64,000 bases of DNA. It comes from Hedera helix. Taxonomy: Eukaryota; Streptophyta; Magnoliopsida; Apiales; Araliaceae. The notes below the pieces were generated by a model. That model saw only the letters and a list, made by a program, of their open reading frames with translations, did no database searches and was not told the origin of the DNA. The position numbers and the translations under genes are program-made. The stretch is taken from assembly GCA_947179155.2 (NCBI GenBank), contig OX359264.1, positions 51,807,202 through 51,871,201 on the forward strand. Reading direction: 5' to 3'. Below, in pieces: positions 23,501 to 34,820 of this stretch (the stretch's first letter is position 1; each line of letters opens with the position of its first letter).

Positions 23501-25213
23501 AAACTCATTAACAATGGGAATATCATTCAAGTTTGACGTATTTTTGTTCAAATCAGTGACATGAGCTAAAAAGGCTTGACATCCGTTTTTCAATAAACGA
23601 ATGGCTTTATGGCTAGAAATAACAGTTATAGATTTCAATGGTTTAGTTGCTTGAATTTGCATGATAGGTTGATTAGGAATATGAAAACTAATAATCTTAT
23701 GAAAACAATCAATTTTAGCATGATGGATAGTCAACCAATCAATTCCTAAAATCACATCAAATTCATGCATTTCCAAAGAAATAAGGTCAACAGGTAATGT
23801 GAGGTTGTTGATTTGAACTAGGCAAGATTTATAGACAGTAGATGTAATGGTCATTTCTCCTAATGGGGTTTCAACTGATAAGTCAAAGTCCAAATTTTCA
23901 GGAGTTAAGTTTAAACGCTGAGCACATGCAGGTGAGATAAAAGAATGGGTAGAGCCAGTATCTAACAAAGCGTAGACTTCACGAGAATTTATGAATAGCT
24001 TACCGGTTATCACCTCGTTCGAGTTTCGTGCCATTTGGGATGTCACAACAAAAGCTCTCCCTTGAACTACAGATTTTCCCTTATCCGCGCTAGCTTTTGG
24101 TATCATCATTGCAGCTGGACTCGATTTTGTGGCAGGACAAAACCGCGCAAGATGACCCTCTTTCCCACAACTGTAACACTTTTTGGACTGCTGTGTACAG
24201 TTTGGGCTGATGTGACCTTCCTGACCACACCTAAAGCATCTCACTGGTGGTCGATCTTCTCCCCTTGAAACTGGGGTCGGTGCTGGTGCTGGTACTGGTG
24301 CCCTTCCATAATTATTATGGAATCTCTTTCTTTTGAAATTGTTCCCACTGGATTCTCCTCTTCTGTTATTTGATGTGGAATTACCACCGAAGTGTTGGTT
24401 ACCTCCTCGATGGTTCTCGTTCCTGTGGTTGTTGTCATTCCTTTCTCTATGCTGATCATTAACTCTTGGCTGCAATGTTTCATCAGTTTGCTCCACCCTT
24501 TGAGCCCTATCCACAACATCTGAATACAAATTGAATTTATGAGAGCTAAGTTGTTGACGAATTTTGAGTCTCAAACCTCTTAGGAACATCCGACTCATTC
24601 GTGCTTCGTCATCCACTAGATGGGTGGCAAAACGAGATAACTCGGCGAACTTAGCTTCATATTGGGAGACTGTCATGTTTCCCTGCTCCAGCTTAATGAA
24701 TTCCACTTCCTTCATATGGCGGATGCTTTCTGGGAAGTACTTTTCATTAAATAGCTCTTGGAATTCTGTCCAAGACATCTCAAGTGCTGAAGGGTGGATA
24801 CGTTTTACCGCTTCCCACCAGTGATCCGCCTCACCTCGAAACATAAAGGTAGCAAAGGGCACCTTCTGATCATCAGCGCATTGTAGGACATCAAGTATTT
24901 TTGTCGTCTGCTTCAGCCATGCCTCCGCTTTGAGTGGGTCAGGCTTCCCGTGGAATTCAGGTGGTCCCAATTCTTTAAATTGCTTGACAGTGATCATCCT
25001 CAAATTACCAGCGTTTCTACCGTTATTGTTAACTGGATTTCCTCTTGCCTGATTCTGCATGAACTGCATGAAATTCCTAAAGAATCCGTCATTCATCATG
25101 TTATCAGGAATATTATTTCCTGAGTTGGCAGGAGGATTGTTTGTGGCTTCTTGATTTTCGGCTACATTCGCTTCGGGTATTTCGTAGTTAACCTCTTGAT
25201 TTCCAGATGCCAT
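20573..25213 (-). CDS. Gag-Pol polyprotein of a Tekay/Del-type chromovirus
   Basis: A single open frame of 1546 residues encodes everything needed for retrotransposition. Gag core spans about 80-245, followed by an Asn/Arg-rich linker. Two CCHC zinc knuckles lie at 326-339 and 346-359. The aspartic protease has LLDTGSTHS with its Asp at 418. Reverse transcriptase spans about 600-800 with FIDD at 752-755. RNase H has D900, E938, D962 and D1006. Integrase carries an H-H-C-C finger (H1115, H1122, C1152, C1155) and catalytic D1185, D1246 and E1282, with the canonical 35-residue D-E spacing. A GPY/F module lies at about 1411-1425 and a chromodomain at about 1475-1528, expected to steer integration to heterochromatin. 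No stop or frameshift and all catalytic residues are present. The ATG at 25213 is the first in the frame and precedes a typical Gag N-terminus. The stop codon (20573-20575) lies inside the LTR. Confidence 0.97.
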   Translation of the reverse strand: MASGNQEVNYEIPEANVAENQEATNNPPANSGNNIPDNMMNDGFFRNFMQFMQNQARGNPVNNNGRNAGNLRMITVKQFKELGPPEFHGKPDPLKAEAWLKQTTKILDVLQCADDQKVPFATFMFRGEADHWWEAVKRIHPSALEMSWTEFQELFNEKYFPESIRHMKEVEFIKLEQGNMTVSQYEAKFAELSRFATHLVDDEARMSRMFLRGLRLKIRQQLSSHKFNLYSDVVDRAQRVEQTDETLQPRVNDQHRERNDNNHRNENHRGGNQHFGGNSTSNNRRGESSGNNFKRKRFHNNYGRAPVPAPAPTPVSRGEDRPPVRCFRCGQEGHISPNCTQQSKKCYSCGKEGHLARFCPATKSSPAAMMIPKASADKGKSVVQGRAFVVTSQMARNSNEVITGKLFINSREVYALLDTGSTHSFISPACAQRLNLTPENLDFDLSVETPLGEMTITSTVYKSCLVQINNLTLPVDLISLEMHEFDVILGIDWLTIHHAKIDCFHKIISFHIPNQPIMQIQATKPLKSITVISSHKAIRLLKNGCQAFLAHVTDLNKNTSNLNDIPIVNEFPDVFPEELPGLPPNREIEFCIDLEPGTKPISKTPYRMAPIELQELKVQLQELLDTGFIRPSASPWGAPVLFVKKKDGSMRLCIDYRELNHVTIKNRYPLPRIDDMFDQLQGAQHFSKIDLRSGYHQLKVKAEDIPKTAFRTRYGHYEFLVMPFGLTNAPAAFMDMMNRIFKEYLDHFVVVFIDDILIYSKSREDHEQHLRLILQKLRENKLYAKLKKCEFWLEEVTFLGHVISSQGISVDPAKIETVLNWEQPKTVTEVRSFLGLAGYYRRFVEGFSRIATPLTQLTRKSTKFIWSEQCEKSFQELKRRLVSAPVLTIPSGSGEFVIYSDASGKGLGCVLMQHGKVIAYASRQLKDYEKNYPTHDLELAAVVFALKIWRHYLYGEKVDIYTDHKSLKYFFTQKELNMRQRRWLELLKDYDHTIQYHPGKANVVADALSRRSYASTSALLTTQKCILYDLQKMEIELKTPGTHSKIAHVRVEPALIDKIKAAQATDPELMNMMKKVQEGVIPEARIDEKGILRVNSRLCVPNDPELKHKIMMEAHNTPFAIHPGGTKMYRDLRHTFWWNNMKREIAEFISRCLTCQRVKAEHQVPKGPLQPLEVPEWKWEHINMDFVTGLPKVSQGLDAIWVIVDRLTKSAHFLPIRENFSLERLAGMYINEIVRLHGMPVSIVSDRDPRFTSRFWISLQKAMGTELRFSSAYHPQTDGQSERTIQTLEDLLRLCVLDFKGSWDKYLPLVEFSYNNSYQASIGMAPFEALYGRKCRSPVCWNEVGEAKLLGPELVRLTTEKIQMIRQRIQTAQERQKSYADLHRRDERFNVGDHVFLRVSPWKGVTRFGKRGKLNPRFVGPFEILDRVGSVAYRLALPPSMSRIHNVFHISMLRKYVKDPNHVIELEPDVIAEDLTYEEVPVKILDKKEQILRSKVIPQVKVLWRNQDIGEMTWELESEMKSRYPYLFEMPGTSISGTKFHKEGRL
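20578..20590 (-). promoter_or_regulatory. Polypurine tract of the chromovirus
   Basis: On the minus strand AAGGAGGGGAGGT directly precedes the 3' LTR start TGTAAGACCCC. It is also coding: it specifies the final KEGR residues of the polyprotein. Confidence 0.85.
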
Positions 25214-25399
25214 ACTAAACTGTGGTCACAAAATAAATGTTAGTTCAAATAAACTGACTCATCACTTCATGTCCCTATATTCAAATCAACTCATTAGATA
25301 ATAAAATCTAATTTAGGTAGGACACACTAGTGACTGATTCTATTCGTCTCTCCCCTCCTAGTTCTAACCCCAGATCTCCATTAAAGACCATATCCCTAA
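25214..25399 (-). other. Leader between primer site and Gag start
   Basis: About 190 nt of untranslated leader between the primer-binding site and the Gag ATG. It would hold packaging signals, but none can be recognised from sequence alone. Confidence 0.5.
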
Positions 25400-25411
25400 G
25401 CTCTGATGCCA
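25400..25411 (-). promoter_or_regulatory. Primer-binding site of the chromovirus (tRNA-iMet-like)
   Basis: On the minus strand TGGCATCAGAGC starts 2 nt after the 5' LTR. It matches the iMet complement TGGTATCAGAGC except for one base. Confidence 0.8.
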
Positions 25412-25413
25412 AC

Positions 25414-28400
25414 TGTGACGCCCCCAAATCTAGGCCCACACAGCCCAAACTTGAGTCGTCAAAAGACTGCAACAAAATTATTACAACAAAGCACAACGTA
25501 CAACAATACAGTGTATAATAATACACAACTAAGTCTTCACTATTATTGCCACACTATTTTACAACACGTGAAGACTAGGATAGCTATTCCTCGGACTCTC
25601 ACTCCATCCCCCGGCTAGACCCCGTTACGTTTTCATCTCCTGTTGAAAAACAATGGAACAAAAGAAAGGGTGAGCTCAAATAGCCCAGTAAGAAATATCA
25701 TGACTAAGATAATGACGAATAAATTATCATTAGCCTTCAACAGTTGAGTTCTTGATAGAATACAATAGACTACAAGGTTTATATCAAAAACTGTAGTTAA
25801 ATTCTTAAACAATGTTCAGATCAATAATAGCAGCGGAATGAACAATCTATTAGAAGAATAATGCAGACTATAATGTCCACTCGCTTCTCTTTTTAGTAAA
25901 AATATCATCAACTTTTATCATCTGAAATACCATTAGTCAAGATAATACAACTTCACAGTTCCTGGTCATAATCATGCAGATCAACAGTTCGTCTTTGCAC
26001 TACGGGCCAAAGACATTCAATATAACACCAACGGTCATGATTATACCAGATTCAGCCTTTGGTCATAATCATACCAACCAACAGTTCATCTTTGCACTAC
26101 GGGCCAAAGAGAACATTCACCACGTGTCATAAAAGACACCGAACAGATGTATCGCCTTTAACCTAGTATATCGCCTTTAACCTATCATCTGTTCAACAAT
26201 TATATCACATCTGTGCCCCCGGCCACAGATATTCACAACAGCTTGATTCTTGATGATTAATACAAATAACAGTGATACAAATGATGAACAGAAGAACAGG
26301 ATAAACAATAAGTATCGGAAGTTTACTTTGTGCAGATTCAAATAATGTCCAAATTGCCAACATGATGTGGAGTGAAATTTAAAAATGATATTCAAGATCC
26401 ACAGTTCAGAATAACGATTACAGTTCAATAGAAATGTTCAGAAAATAGGAAGGTTCAGTTGAACTAATGAAATTCAACTATTATGGAACATATAATATTT
26501 TCAGGAATTATAGAAGCAATAGTTCCATAATAAGTTTCGATTTAGGTGTATGGAAGAAAGTAATATCCCTTACCGTAGCAGGTTTGATTAACAAAAGGTG
26601 AAGGAAATTAATATCCCTTACCATAGTAAGTTTGAATAATGGAAGATGAAAAAGATGGTATCCCTTATGAGTATAAAGGAAAATGATATCACTTACGAAT
26701 ATGGAATAAAAGTGTCATGTGATAATTCGTGTAGACAAATTATTTCCACACGAGACAAATAACAAGGGTTATTCACCAACAGGCGATAATCCGCACCGTA
26801 AGGTTATTCCCATCAATTTGAATACGAATAGTTATTCACCAAACAGGCGTAATCCGCACCGTAAGGTTATTCCCACAATTTAATAGAATTTGAACACGAA
26901 GAGTTATTCACCAAACAGGCGTAATCCGCACCGTAAGGTTATTCCCACAATTTAATAGAATTTGAACACGAAGAGTTATTCACCAAACAGGCGATAATCC
27001 GCACCGTAAGGTTATTCTCAAAGATTAATAAGGAATGAATACAAAAGGTTATTCACCAACAGGCGGTAAACCGCGCCGTAAGGTTATTCCCACAATTTAA
27101 TACATGGAAATAAATGGCACAAGAAAGAAACGATATTATTTTCGAGAATCAAAGAATGATAATCCCTTCAAGTAAGAAAGAAAATAATATCCATTTATGA
27201 TGATGAAAAGAGTGATACCCCTTACCGTAATAAATTTAAGAGTGTGAAAAGAATGATATTCCTTACCTTAACACGTGACTGGATATTGTTTTAAATGAGG
27301 TTGATCAACCTATATATTTATAATATAAATTAGTAATTACCACATATAAATTTCAAAGTGTATGATAACTCGTATATTATGAACTATAAAAATTATATAT
27401 ATTTAACATAATTTTTGTAGTATAATATAATAACTTTAGAATAGTTTTTAAAATAATATTTCAAAATAAATCTTCCAAAGAAAGCTTTTAAAAATGAATC
27501 TTCTAATAGAAGAGTCTTCTAAAGGAAGATTTGTGAATACCGTGAAAAATAGGAATTTATAAAATTACTACTCTTTTATAAAAGACTTACTTGAAAAATT
27601 CCTGCACTCCTTTTGGCTTTCAAACTCTCAAAATAACCTTACTATTATCAGAGAAAACTCATAAAATTCTTATAGAAAAATTTTATGTTTTAGGTGTGAT
27701 TTTTCTATTCAGCTGAGTAAGCTATTTATAGGAGAAAATAAGTTACTATGCGCATGGTAGGTGAGCACGCCAGTGCTGAAAAAATTTTCAGCAGCCGCAC
27801 CTCACCAACCCAGGAAATACTCACATTTTTCATACTTCATGTGGGCCCCACAATGGGTCCCACATGTTTTTTACTATTCACGTCACTATTCACGTTACTA
27901 TTTCAAATAGTAAAATTAATTTTTTTTATTTTTATTTTTTATTTATTTATTTATTCTTCCTGTGAGTCCAACATATAAAATAATGTTACCATAATAATGT
28001 AAGAAACACGTTACATATTTTTATTAATTTAATAATATAAATTACAGTACATTTGCTACTGTGACAATTATTAGATTCAATAATTTTAAACTACAGTGCA
28101 CCAACAATTATTGACTCGATGATATGAAATACAGTGTAATGACAATTATTGAATCAATAATGCAAAATACTGTGTAGCAACAATAATTGAATTGATAATA
28201 TAAAATATTATGCAGTGACAATTATTGATGAAATGATGCGTAACAGTTACGGTGTCAATAATATGAGACACTGTGCAATACCGTGTGCTACTGTAGAATA
28301 CCGTGTGCCACAATAAAATACCATAAATTACCGTATGCTACTATTCTTTTATCACCGGTATTTTAACAGTTAACACCGTTGACTATTTTTATTTAAAAAG

Positions 28401-28642
28401 GTTACTTCTGTCGTTTTCTATATCCGACAATTATTCCGTTGTGGGTTCCACCAATAATTAGTTATTTCGGCGCCGTCGTACGGCCCGAATATTCCCCGAC
28501 AAAACGAATATTGTCCGACAAAATAAAATTTACACATAACATCCTTAACTTTCAATTTTGTCAATTTAACCATTTACTGTTTCAGGAAAAATATATATGA
28601 AGAAAAATTAAATTTTGTATTTCATAAATTCGGGGTCTTACA
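25414..28642 (-). repeat. 5' LTR of the chromovirus
   Basis: Near-identical to 17337-20577 at a constant offset of 8077, falling to 8065 after loss of one 12-bp unit of a CACGTCACTATT tandem near 27890. Substitutions noted by eye lie at about 27390, 28050 and 28413. The five-copy repeat is at about 26768-27099. This LTR would carry the promoter that drives the Gag-Pol gene. Confidence 0.92.
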
Positions 28643-31600
28643 ATATATGTACAACATTTAATTTCATATATATGTACATATATATATAAAGGGATTAAAT
28701 TAATTAAGTAATAATTTAATATATTAAATATATATATTCTATAATTAAATAAATCATTGTAAATGATTTATGGGAGTGAGAAATTTAATTATACAATTAT
28801 TTGTGTAATATTAATTAAATGATTTAATAAATTATTTAAATAAGAAATTGAGTAAATATATTATTATTTTAATGTATTTTTGGGTAAATGGAATTATTTC
28901 CATAATTGATGAGAAATAAATTATTTAATGTAAATGTATTAAATAATTTAATTTATGACGTAAATAATATATATTAAATTATATATTGTATTTATTTTTA
29001 ATTTCATAATTTATTGTGAAATTGTTTTTAAGGTAAAGTAATGTGTATAAATAATATATATAGATTATATATATTATTGTTAGCGAATACACTCTAAAGT
29101 TTTAATATCAAAATAATTGATAGGTTGTCATTAATTAAATATTCAATTAAATTGAATATAATGCGTGGATTAAATTTTATAAATTAATTAATATGATAAT
29201 TAATTAATGTAAATAATGTAAAATATTATTAATAATATTATTAGTCCATGTAGTAATTTAATACTTATGGGTTAGAATATTTAATTTTTTATTCAATCTA
29301 ATTATTTATTTAATCATGGATTGAATAATTAATGTGTAAATTATTAAATTAACCCAACATGGGTCAATTAATAGTCCAAATGAAGAATAATAAAATTTGA
29401 CAATTTAGTAGCCCAAACAATTTAATTAGAGCCCAATTGGTATTTTTAAATAAAGCCCAAAGCTTGGCCCACTTGAAAAATACATTATAAAACTATTAAT
29501 TCTTAAAAAGTGAAAAGTGACATTCTTTTTGGGACAAGGATCATGGATGATTGCCGACAAAAAGGAAGTAAAAAGTAGTGAATTGATTTTTGTTTTTTTT
29601 TATTTTTTATTTAAATAAATTAAGGTTACTTGTATTGATTTTTAAAAATACATGGACCATCCCTCTTTTCACCAACTCTAGTCCTTAAAGCTTTTCTTGT
29701 GCTAGTATCTTTGCTAGGCTCTTGATGGCTAGAATTGATAGATATATTTTATATCTATAGAAGTGCAAGAATACTTGCATTTAGAGGCTAAAAGAGTTAG
29801 TCATTTATTATCTTTCATTTTTTTTCTCAAGCTAAAGAGAGCTAGAGAACATTTGAGAAAGTGAGAAAATATTTGAGAGTAAAAATATCAAGAGAATGAG
29901 GAGGAGCCTAAGCTAGTTCATGACATCTTCTTACTACATATTTTGGAAAGAAGAGGAGAATAGCTATCAAAACAAGATAATTATTTTATAAATTCTAATC
30001 TTGTTTTCTTTCAAGTTTATGGTAGAAATATTAACATAGTAATTTTTATGGTTAAAATCATGCTATGTATGTTTATATAGTTTATCATGAGTTTTACTTA
30101 TTTTATATAAGCTTTAATGATGGAAATTATGTGTTTTGGTGGTGTGTTAAATCAAGTCTCAAATTAATGTCCAAAAATATTTTTTATAATATTTAGATTT
30201 AATGTTATAATATTATAGAACATTAAATCATGAGAAAAACAAAGTTTGAATCACTCAAAATGGAGTTATACATAAAAAGTTATGATTTGTGGTAGTTTAT
30301 GTGATGTAAAAATTTTTATAAAAATTTTTAATATTAAATCATGAAAAATTAAATTTTCATGTTATAAATTGTTGTTAAGTTATTGGTAATTTTTTTGGAT
30401 TTTTATTGAGGAGTTAAAATTTATTTGAAGGTATAAATTTTATTAAGTTGTGTATTAAAATGCACTGTTCACCTTCTGCGAGTGGGGGAAAAAAAAAAGG
30501 GGTTGGCCGCGCAATGCGCGCCAGCCAATTTTCTGAAAAACGCGGAGCCAAACGACGCCGTTTGGCGTAAGAAAATTTTACTCCGCGCGCAATGCGCGGA
30601 GGTCAATTCCTGTTCTCACAAAACGGCACCGTTTTGGTCCGTTTCTTTGTTACGCGCGCAATGCGCAGCAATAAATTTTCCAGTGAAATTACTATTTTGC
30701 CCCTCCGGTCTTTTTTTTGCGAAATTACGAAATTGCCCCTCCGTTCGTTTTTCGACTTAATTACAGAATTGCCATTCTGGATAATTTTAATTAATTTAAA
30801 TGTTTAAAAGTTAATTTTAAATTATAACAAAAATAATAATAATACAAAAATGATATTTAGGTATTTAATATTATATTTTTCGAATATAATAAGTATTTAG
30901 GATTAATATTTATAAATAGTAATCTAGTTAGTTAATATTATATTTTTCAAATATAATAAGTATTTACGATTAATATTTAAATATTGTAAATATTAATCTA
31001 GTTAGTTAATATTATATTTTTCAAATATAATAGGTATTTAGGATTAATATTTAAATATTGTAAATATTAATCTAGTTAGTTTAATATTATATTTTTCAAA
31101 TATAATAAGTATTAGGATTAATATTTAAATGTTAAATATTAATCTAGTTAGTTTAATATTATATTTTTCGAATATAATAAGTATTTAAGATTAATATTTA
31201 AATGTTGTAAATATTAATCTAGTTAGTTTAATATTATATTTTTCGAATATAATAAGTATTTAAGATTAATATTTAAATGTTGTAAATATTAATCTAGTTA
31301 GTTTAATATTATATTTTTCGAATATAATAAGTATTTAAGATTAATATTTAAATGTTGTAAATACTAATCTAGTTAGTTTAATATTATATTTTTTTCAAAT
31401 ATAATAAGTATTAGGATTAATATTTAAATGTTAAATATTAATCTAGTTAGTTTAATATTATATTTTTCGAATATAATAAGTATTTAAGATTAATATTTAA
31501 ATGTTGTAAATATTAATCTAGTTAGTTTAATATTATATTTTTTTCAAATATAATAAGTATTTAGGATTAATATTTAAATGTTAAATATTAATCTAGTTAG

Positions 31601-32903
31601 TTTAATATTATATCTTCTGAATTTATGATTAAATTAATTATTTATTATTTAATTAATATTAAATAATAAACAAGGATGATAAATTAATTAATTATTATTT
31701 AATTACTATTAAATAATAATTAAAGACAACTAAGATTGAGTATTTAATTATTTATTATTTGATTAACTTTAAATAATAAATGAACCTAGTTAGTTATTAT
31801 TTATTATTAAATAATAACTAAAGGTAGTTAATTACTTACTATTTAATTAATGCTAAATAGTAATTAAATGAAATAAAGAATATGTCTTTTAACTCTTTTG
31901 TTTAAACAATTATAATAAATTGTTTAATAGTTTAATAAGTGTTTAACACTTGAGAAAATTATTTTCTAAACTTATTAAATTATTAACCTAATATGATTGA
32001 GGGTCTATAAGGTTAATGATATTGTTTTGACTGATGTATATCATGTGTTAGTACTTATGTACTAGATAAGTTCCTTAGTAAGCGTATAGTTGTGCAAATA
32101 CGCCGTATTAATTATTAGCCCAACTTTATTGATATTAGGTCTTTCAAAGCCAGTTAGTTAAAGCTAGACATTTATTGTAGCTGAGCAGACAGGCAAGTTT
32201 CCTAAACCCTACTCAATTTATATTCGAGCAGGATATATTATTTTATTGTTCAAGTTCCTAACTCAAACTCAAGTTATTATGTTTCAAGCATGCTATGGTT
32301 TAATTCTGTATAATTATTCCACCTCTTTAAATTGTTGATTCGCACATAGTGCTTGTTGCATGTGTTCATCAGGTATGAAAGGCTGATCACCTTCATTACC
32401 ATAAGGTTCAGTTAAATTTGTTCATGGTCATTATTGACACTCAACATTAATTGATTCAATCATTCAATTATTGAAATTATGATTCGTACTCTTTCACAAT
32501 TATTATATTGCTGAAAATCTGAAAGCTTGTTCTTTCCTTCAATCATGATATATCGTTATTGTATTTAAACTTGCTGAGCAAAGTCGTTGCTCACTCTTGC
32601 TATATCATGATAACAAATTTCAGAATAATACGAATGTCCAAGGAGAGACGGAGACAGAAGCAACAGACAAGATTATAGTGTTATGCATTATAACTAAATT
32701 GTTATATGATGTAAGTAATTTTGTAAACTTTTTTATGAATCTAAAGGTATATATGGAAGTTAAGGTTAGAAACCTTGGGAAATGTTGTAGAATAAACAAT
32801 TTATGTTTATATATTCCGCATTAGTTATAGAACGTGTATGAAGATGATGTATCGTGACGTACCAAGTCTAGGGTTAAAGGAACCCGGATTTGGGGTCGTT
32901 ACA

Positions 32904-33376
32904 ACAACTTAATAATTAAGTTAATTACTTAATCAATTAACTTCTTAATATTGTCATTCTAGACAATCATTCTAGCTTTACAATAACTTTAAACCTTAAC
33001 TAATATAATTAACTTAATTAATTATATTTTATGTCTTTCCTTCTTACTCCATTTTTAAACTAATTAATTTATTAGTTTAATTGAGTAATTTACTTCACAC
33101 ATCATCTTGTTTGACTAACAAACTCAACTCTAGGCATATATATTAATATAATCACCTTCACTTTTCAATTAAATTTATTTCCTTAATAAATTATCTACAA
33201 GCATCGTTAAAATATTCCCACATTAAATTTTCTAACAAATACCTTATGTTAAAAAAAAAAAATGTTCACCCATTTTCTACACATCTTACTTCTCAAATTC
33301 TAGGTTTTAAACCTTAACCTTTAATAAAATCAATTAAGATATTATTTAAAATCTTGAAAATATCTGGGATATTACA
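32904..33376 (-). mobile_element. Fragment (5' 473 bp) of another minus-strand LTR
   Basis: Read on the minus strand it starts TGTAATATCCCAGATATTTTC, the same kind of start as the LARD LTR, at 33376. It runs left until it is cut by the LARD end at 32903. To its right the older solo LTR resumes. Its remaining 3' part is nowhere in the window. Confidence 0.6.
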
Positions 33377-34820
33377 TGATTAATATTAAATTAAAGAAGG
33401 TTAAAATTAAATCAATAATTATTTATTATTTAATTATGATTAAATAATAAGTAAGTACAATTAGTTATTATTTATTTTAAATAATAACTAGAGTTAATTA
33501 ATTAATTTCTATTTAACCAAGATTAAATAGTAATTAAATAGAGATTGAATTAATAAAATAAATTTAATTTAATTATACTTTAATTAAACAATTGTAATAA
33601 GTTGTTTAATAAGTGTCCAACGCTTAAGAAAAATATTTTCTAACTTATTAAATTATTAACCTAATTTGATTGAGGGTCTATAAGGTTAATAATATTATTT
33701 CGACTAATGTAAATTATGTGTTAGTACTTATATGATAAATAAGTACCTTAGTGAGCGTATAGTTGTGCAAATACGCCGTACTAATTATTAGACCAACTTT
33801 ATTAATGTTAGGTCTTTTCAAAGCCAGTTAGTTAAAGCTAGACATTTATTGTAGCTGAGCAGACAGGCAAGTTCATTATCTCTAAACTCATTTCATTGAG
33901 CAAATTATTTATCTAAGCTTGAACTGTTATTTCCAAGCATGCTTTAAGTGGTTTAATTACTTTACAAATATTCCACATCGATATTATTGTTATTCGCACT
34001 TATTGCACTTGATATCGTACAGTCATTGACTTGTACTTAATTATTGTTCTATTGTTTAAAGAATTGTTCAAAGTAGGTCTAAGCCATTGTTCGGCTAGAC
34101 ATTTATGTTAAAGATTTTAAAAGCTATCCAAATCATTGAAGATGCGGATTCTTAGACTATTATGAACACCCCTTTATTATAGGGGAGTACCCTGTATCTA
34201 ATATCAGGTACAAAAAAAAATACGGAAATTAAATGTTATGCATACACATATTGTACTGAGGCTGATCCCCTCGGGTACATATTTCTGGTAGTAACCATTG
34301 GGTCAACCTGCTATTGACTCCAGTGGATATTTATAGTTCATAGTCTATTTGACTATCCTAATTTTAAAAGCAAATTATTATTCCTACTTATGTTATTCGC
34401 ATTATTGAATTGTTCAGCTATTCCCTTTCATTCATGATATATTGTTCCTTGTTGTTATTTAAACTTGTTGAGCAAACTAGTTGCTCACTCTTGCTATATC
34501 ATGAAACCTTATTACAGTGCAACCCGAGACTTCAGGAAAGAACAAGGGTAAAGGAAAGATGAAGTAATAGACTTCGAGATGCAGCCCTGTAGTTAATTAA
34601 ATTAACTGTTATGTAATATAAACCCTAAGTACTTTATTAAGGGTATTTGTGTACTTTTGTGTAAAGTTATCGTATCTTAGGACTAGTAACACCTTTTGAA
34701 TGAACAACATATGTTTATTATTCCGCATTTAGTTATTGTATGTTGTTTAGAGGTGAATGTTTGTATTGGATCGTGATGACCGGATCCGGGTATTTGGAAC
34801 CCGAATTTGGGGGCGTCACA

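Larger units (their letters stand above)
17337..28642 (-). mobile_element. Intact Tekay/Del-type chromovirus (Ty3/gypsy)
   Basis: Complete 11,306-bp element. The 3' LTR is 17337-20577 (3241 bp), the 5' LTR is 25414-28642 (3229 bp), and one uninterrupted Gag-Pol gene lies between. A perfect 5-bp duplication ATATA (17332-17336 and 28643-28647) flanks it, and the unoccupied site is visible in the sister LTR at about 10351. By eye the two LTRs differ by one 12-bp repeat-unit deletion (TTCACGTCACTA type, near 27890) and about three substitutions. The long LTRs, single ORF, iMet primer site and C-terminal chromodomain fit the Tekay clade. It is the youngest layer in the nest. Confidence 0.93.
9831..32903 (+). 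mobile_element. Large non-autonomous LTR element (LARD-like), interrupted by a chromovirus
   Basis: Two LTRs (9831-14476, and 16811-32903 less the nested element) surround a 2334-bp core with no coding capacity. The core starts with a tRNA-iMet primer-binding site and ends with a purine tract. Without the nested 11.3 kb, the second LTR is about 4.78 kb and the first 4.65 kb. The pre-PPT motif AATTTCGGGGACGAAATTT (16775-16793) is shared with the nearby Tekay-type chromovirus (20594-20612 on the other strand), pointing to derivation from that lineage. The flanks do not match (TTATG on the left, ACAAC on the right), so the present element is probably a recombination product of two insertions. 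Confidence 0.8.
16811..32903 (+). repeat. LARD 3' LTR, split by the nested chromovirus
   Basis: The LTR occupies 16811-17336 and 28648-32903; the sequence between is the nested element plus one copy of its duplicated target. Joining the parts restores collinearity with the intact copy at about 10351, which reads GTATATATGTACAACATTT at the insertion point. It includes the 75-bp array at 30860-31615 and a GC-rich island at 30490-30760. Confidence 0.85.
5063..34820 (+). mobile_element. Solo LTR (gypsy type) carrying all further nested insertions
   Basis: The LTR starts TGTAATGTCC at 5063 and ends GGGGGCGTCACA at 34820. It is flanked by a perfect 5-bp duplication CCCCT (5058-5062 and 34821-34825) inside the CCCTAGGGTTCG array. 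Three pieces remain: 5063-5766, 9559-9830 and 33377-34820. Each is collinear with parts of the LTR at 9831-14476. About 1.6 kb of LTR middle, corresponding to about 11628-13190, is missing between the second and third pieces. No internal region of its own remains, so it is a solo LTR left by LTR-LTR recombination. Confidence 0.8.

Noticed and set aside
21032..24824. Several plus-strand open frames of 60-94 codons opposite the chromovirus polyprotein
   Set aside because: They are antisense shadows of a real 1546-codon gene and show no domain similarity.
32597..32824. A 75-codon plus-strand frame in the 3' part of the LARD LTR
   Set aside because: In the sister LTR (14180-14400) the same sequence is not open, and no domain is visible.
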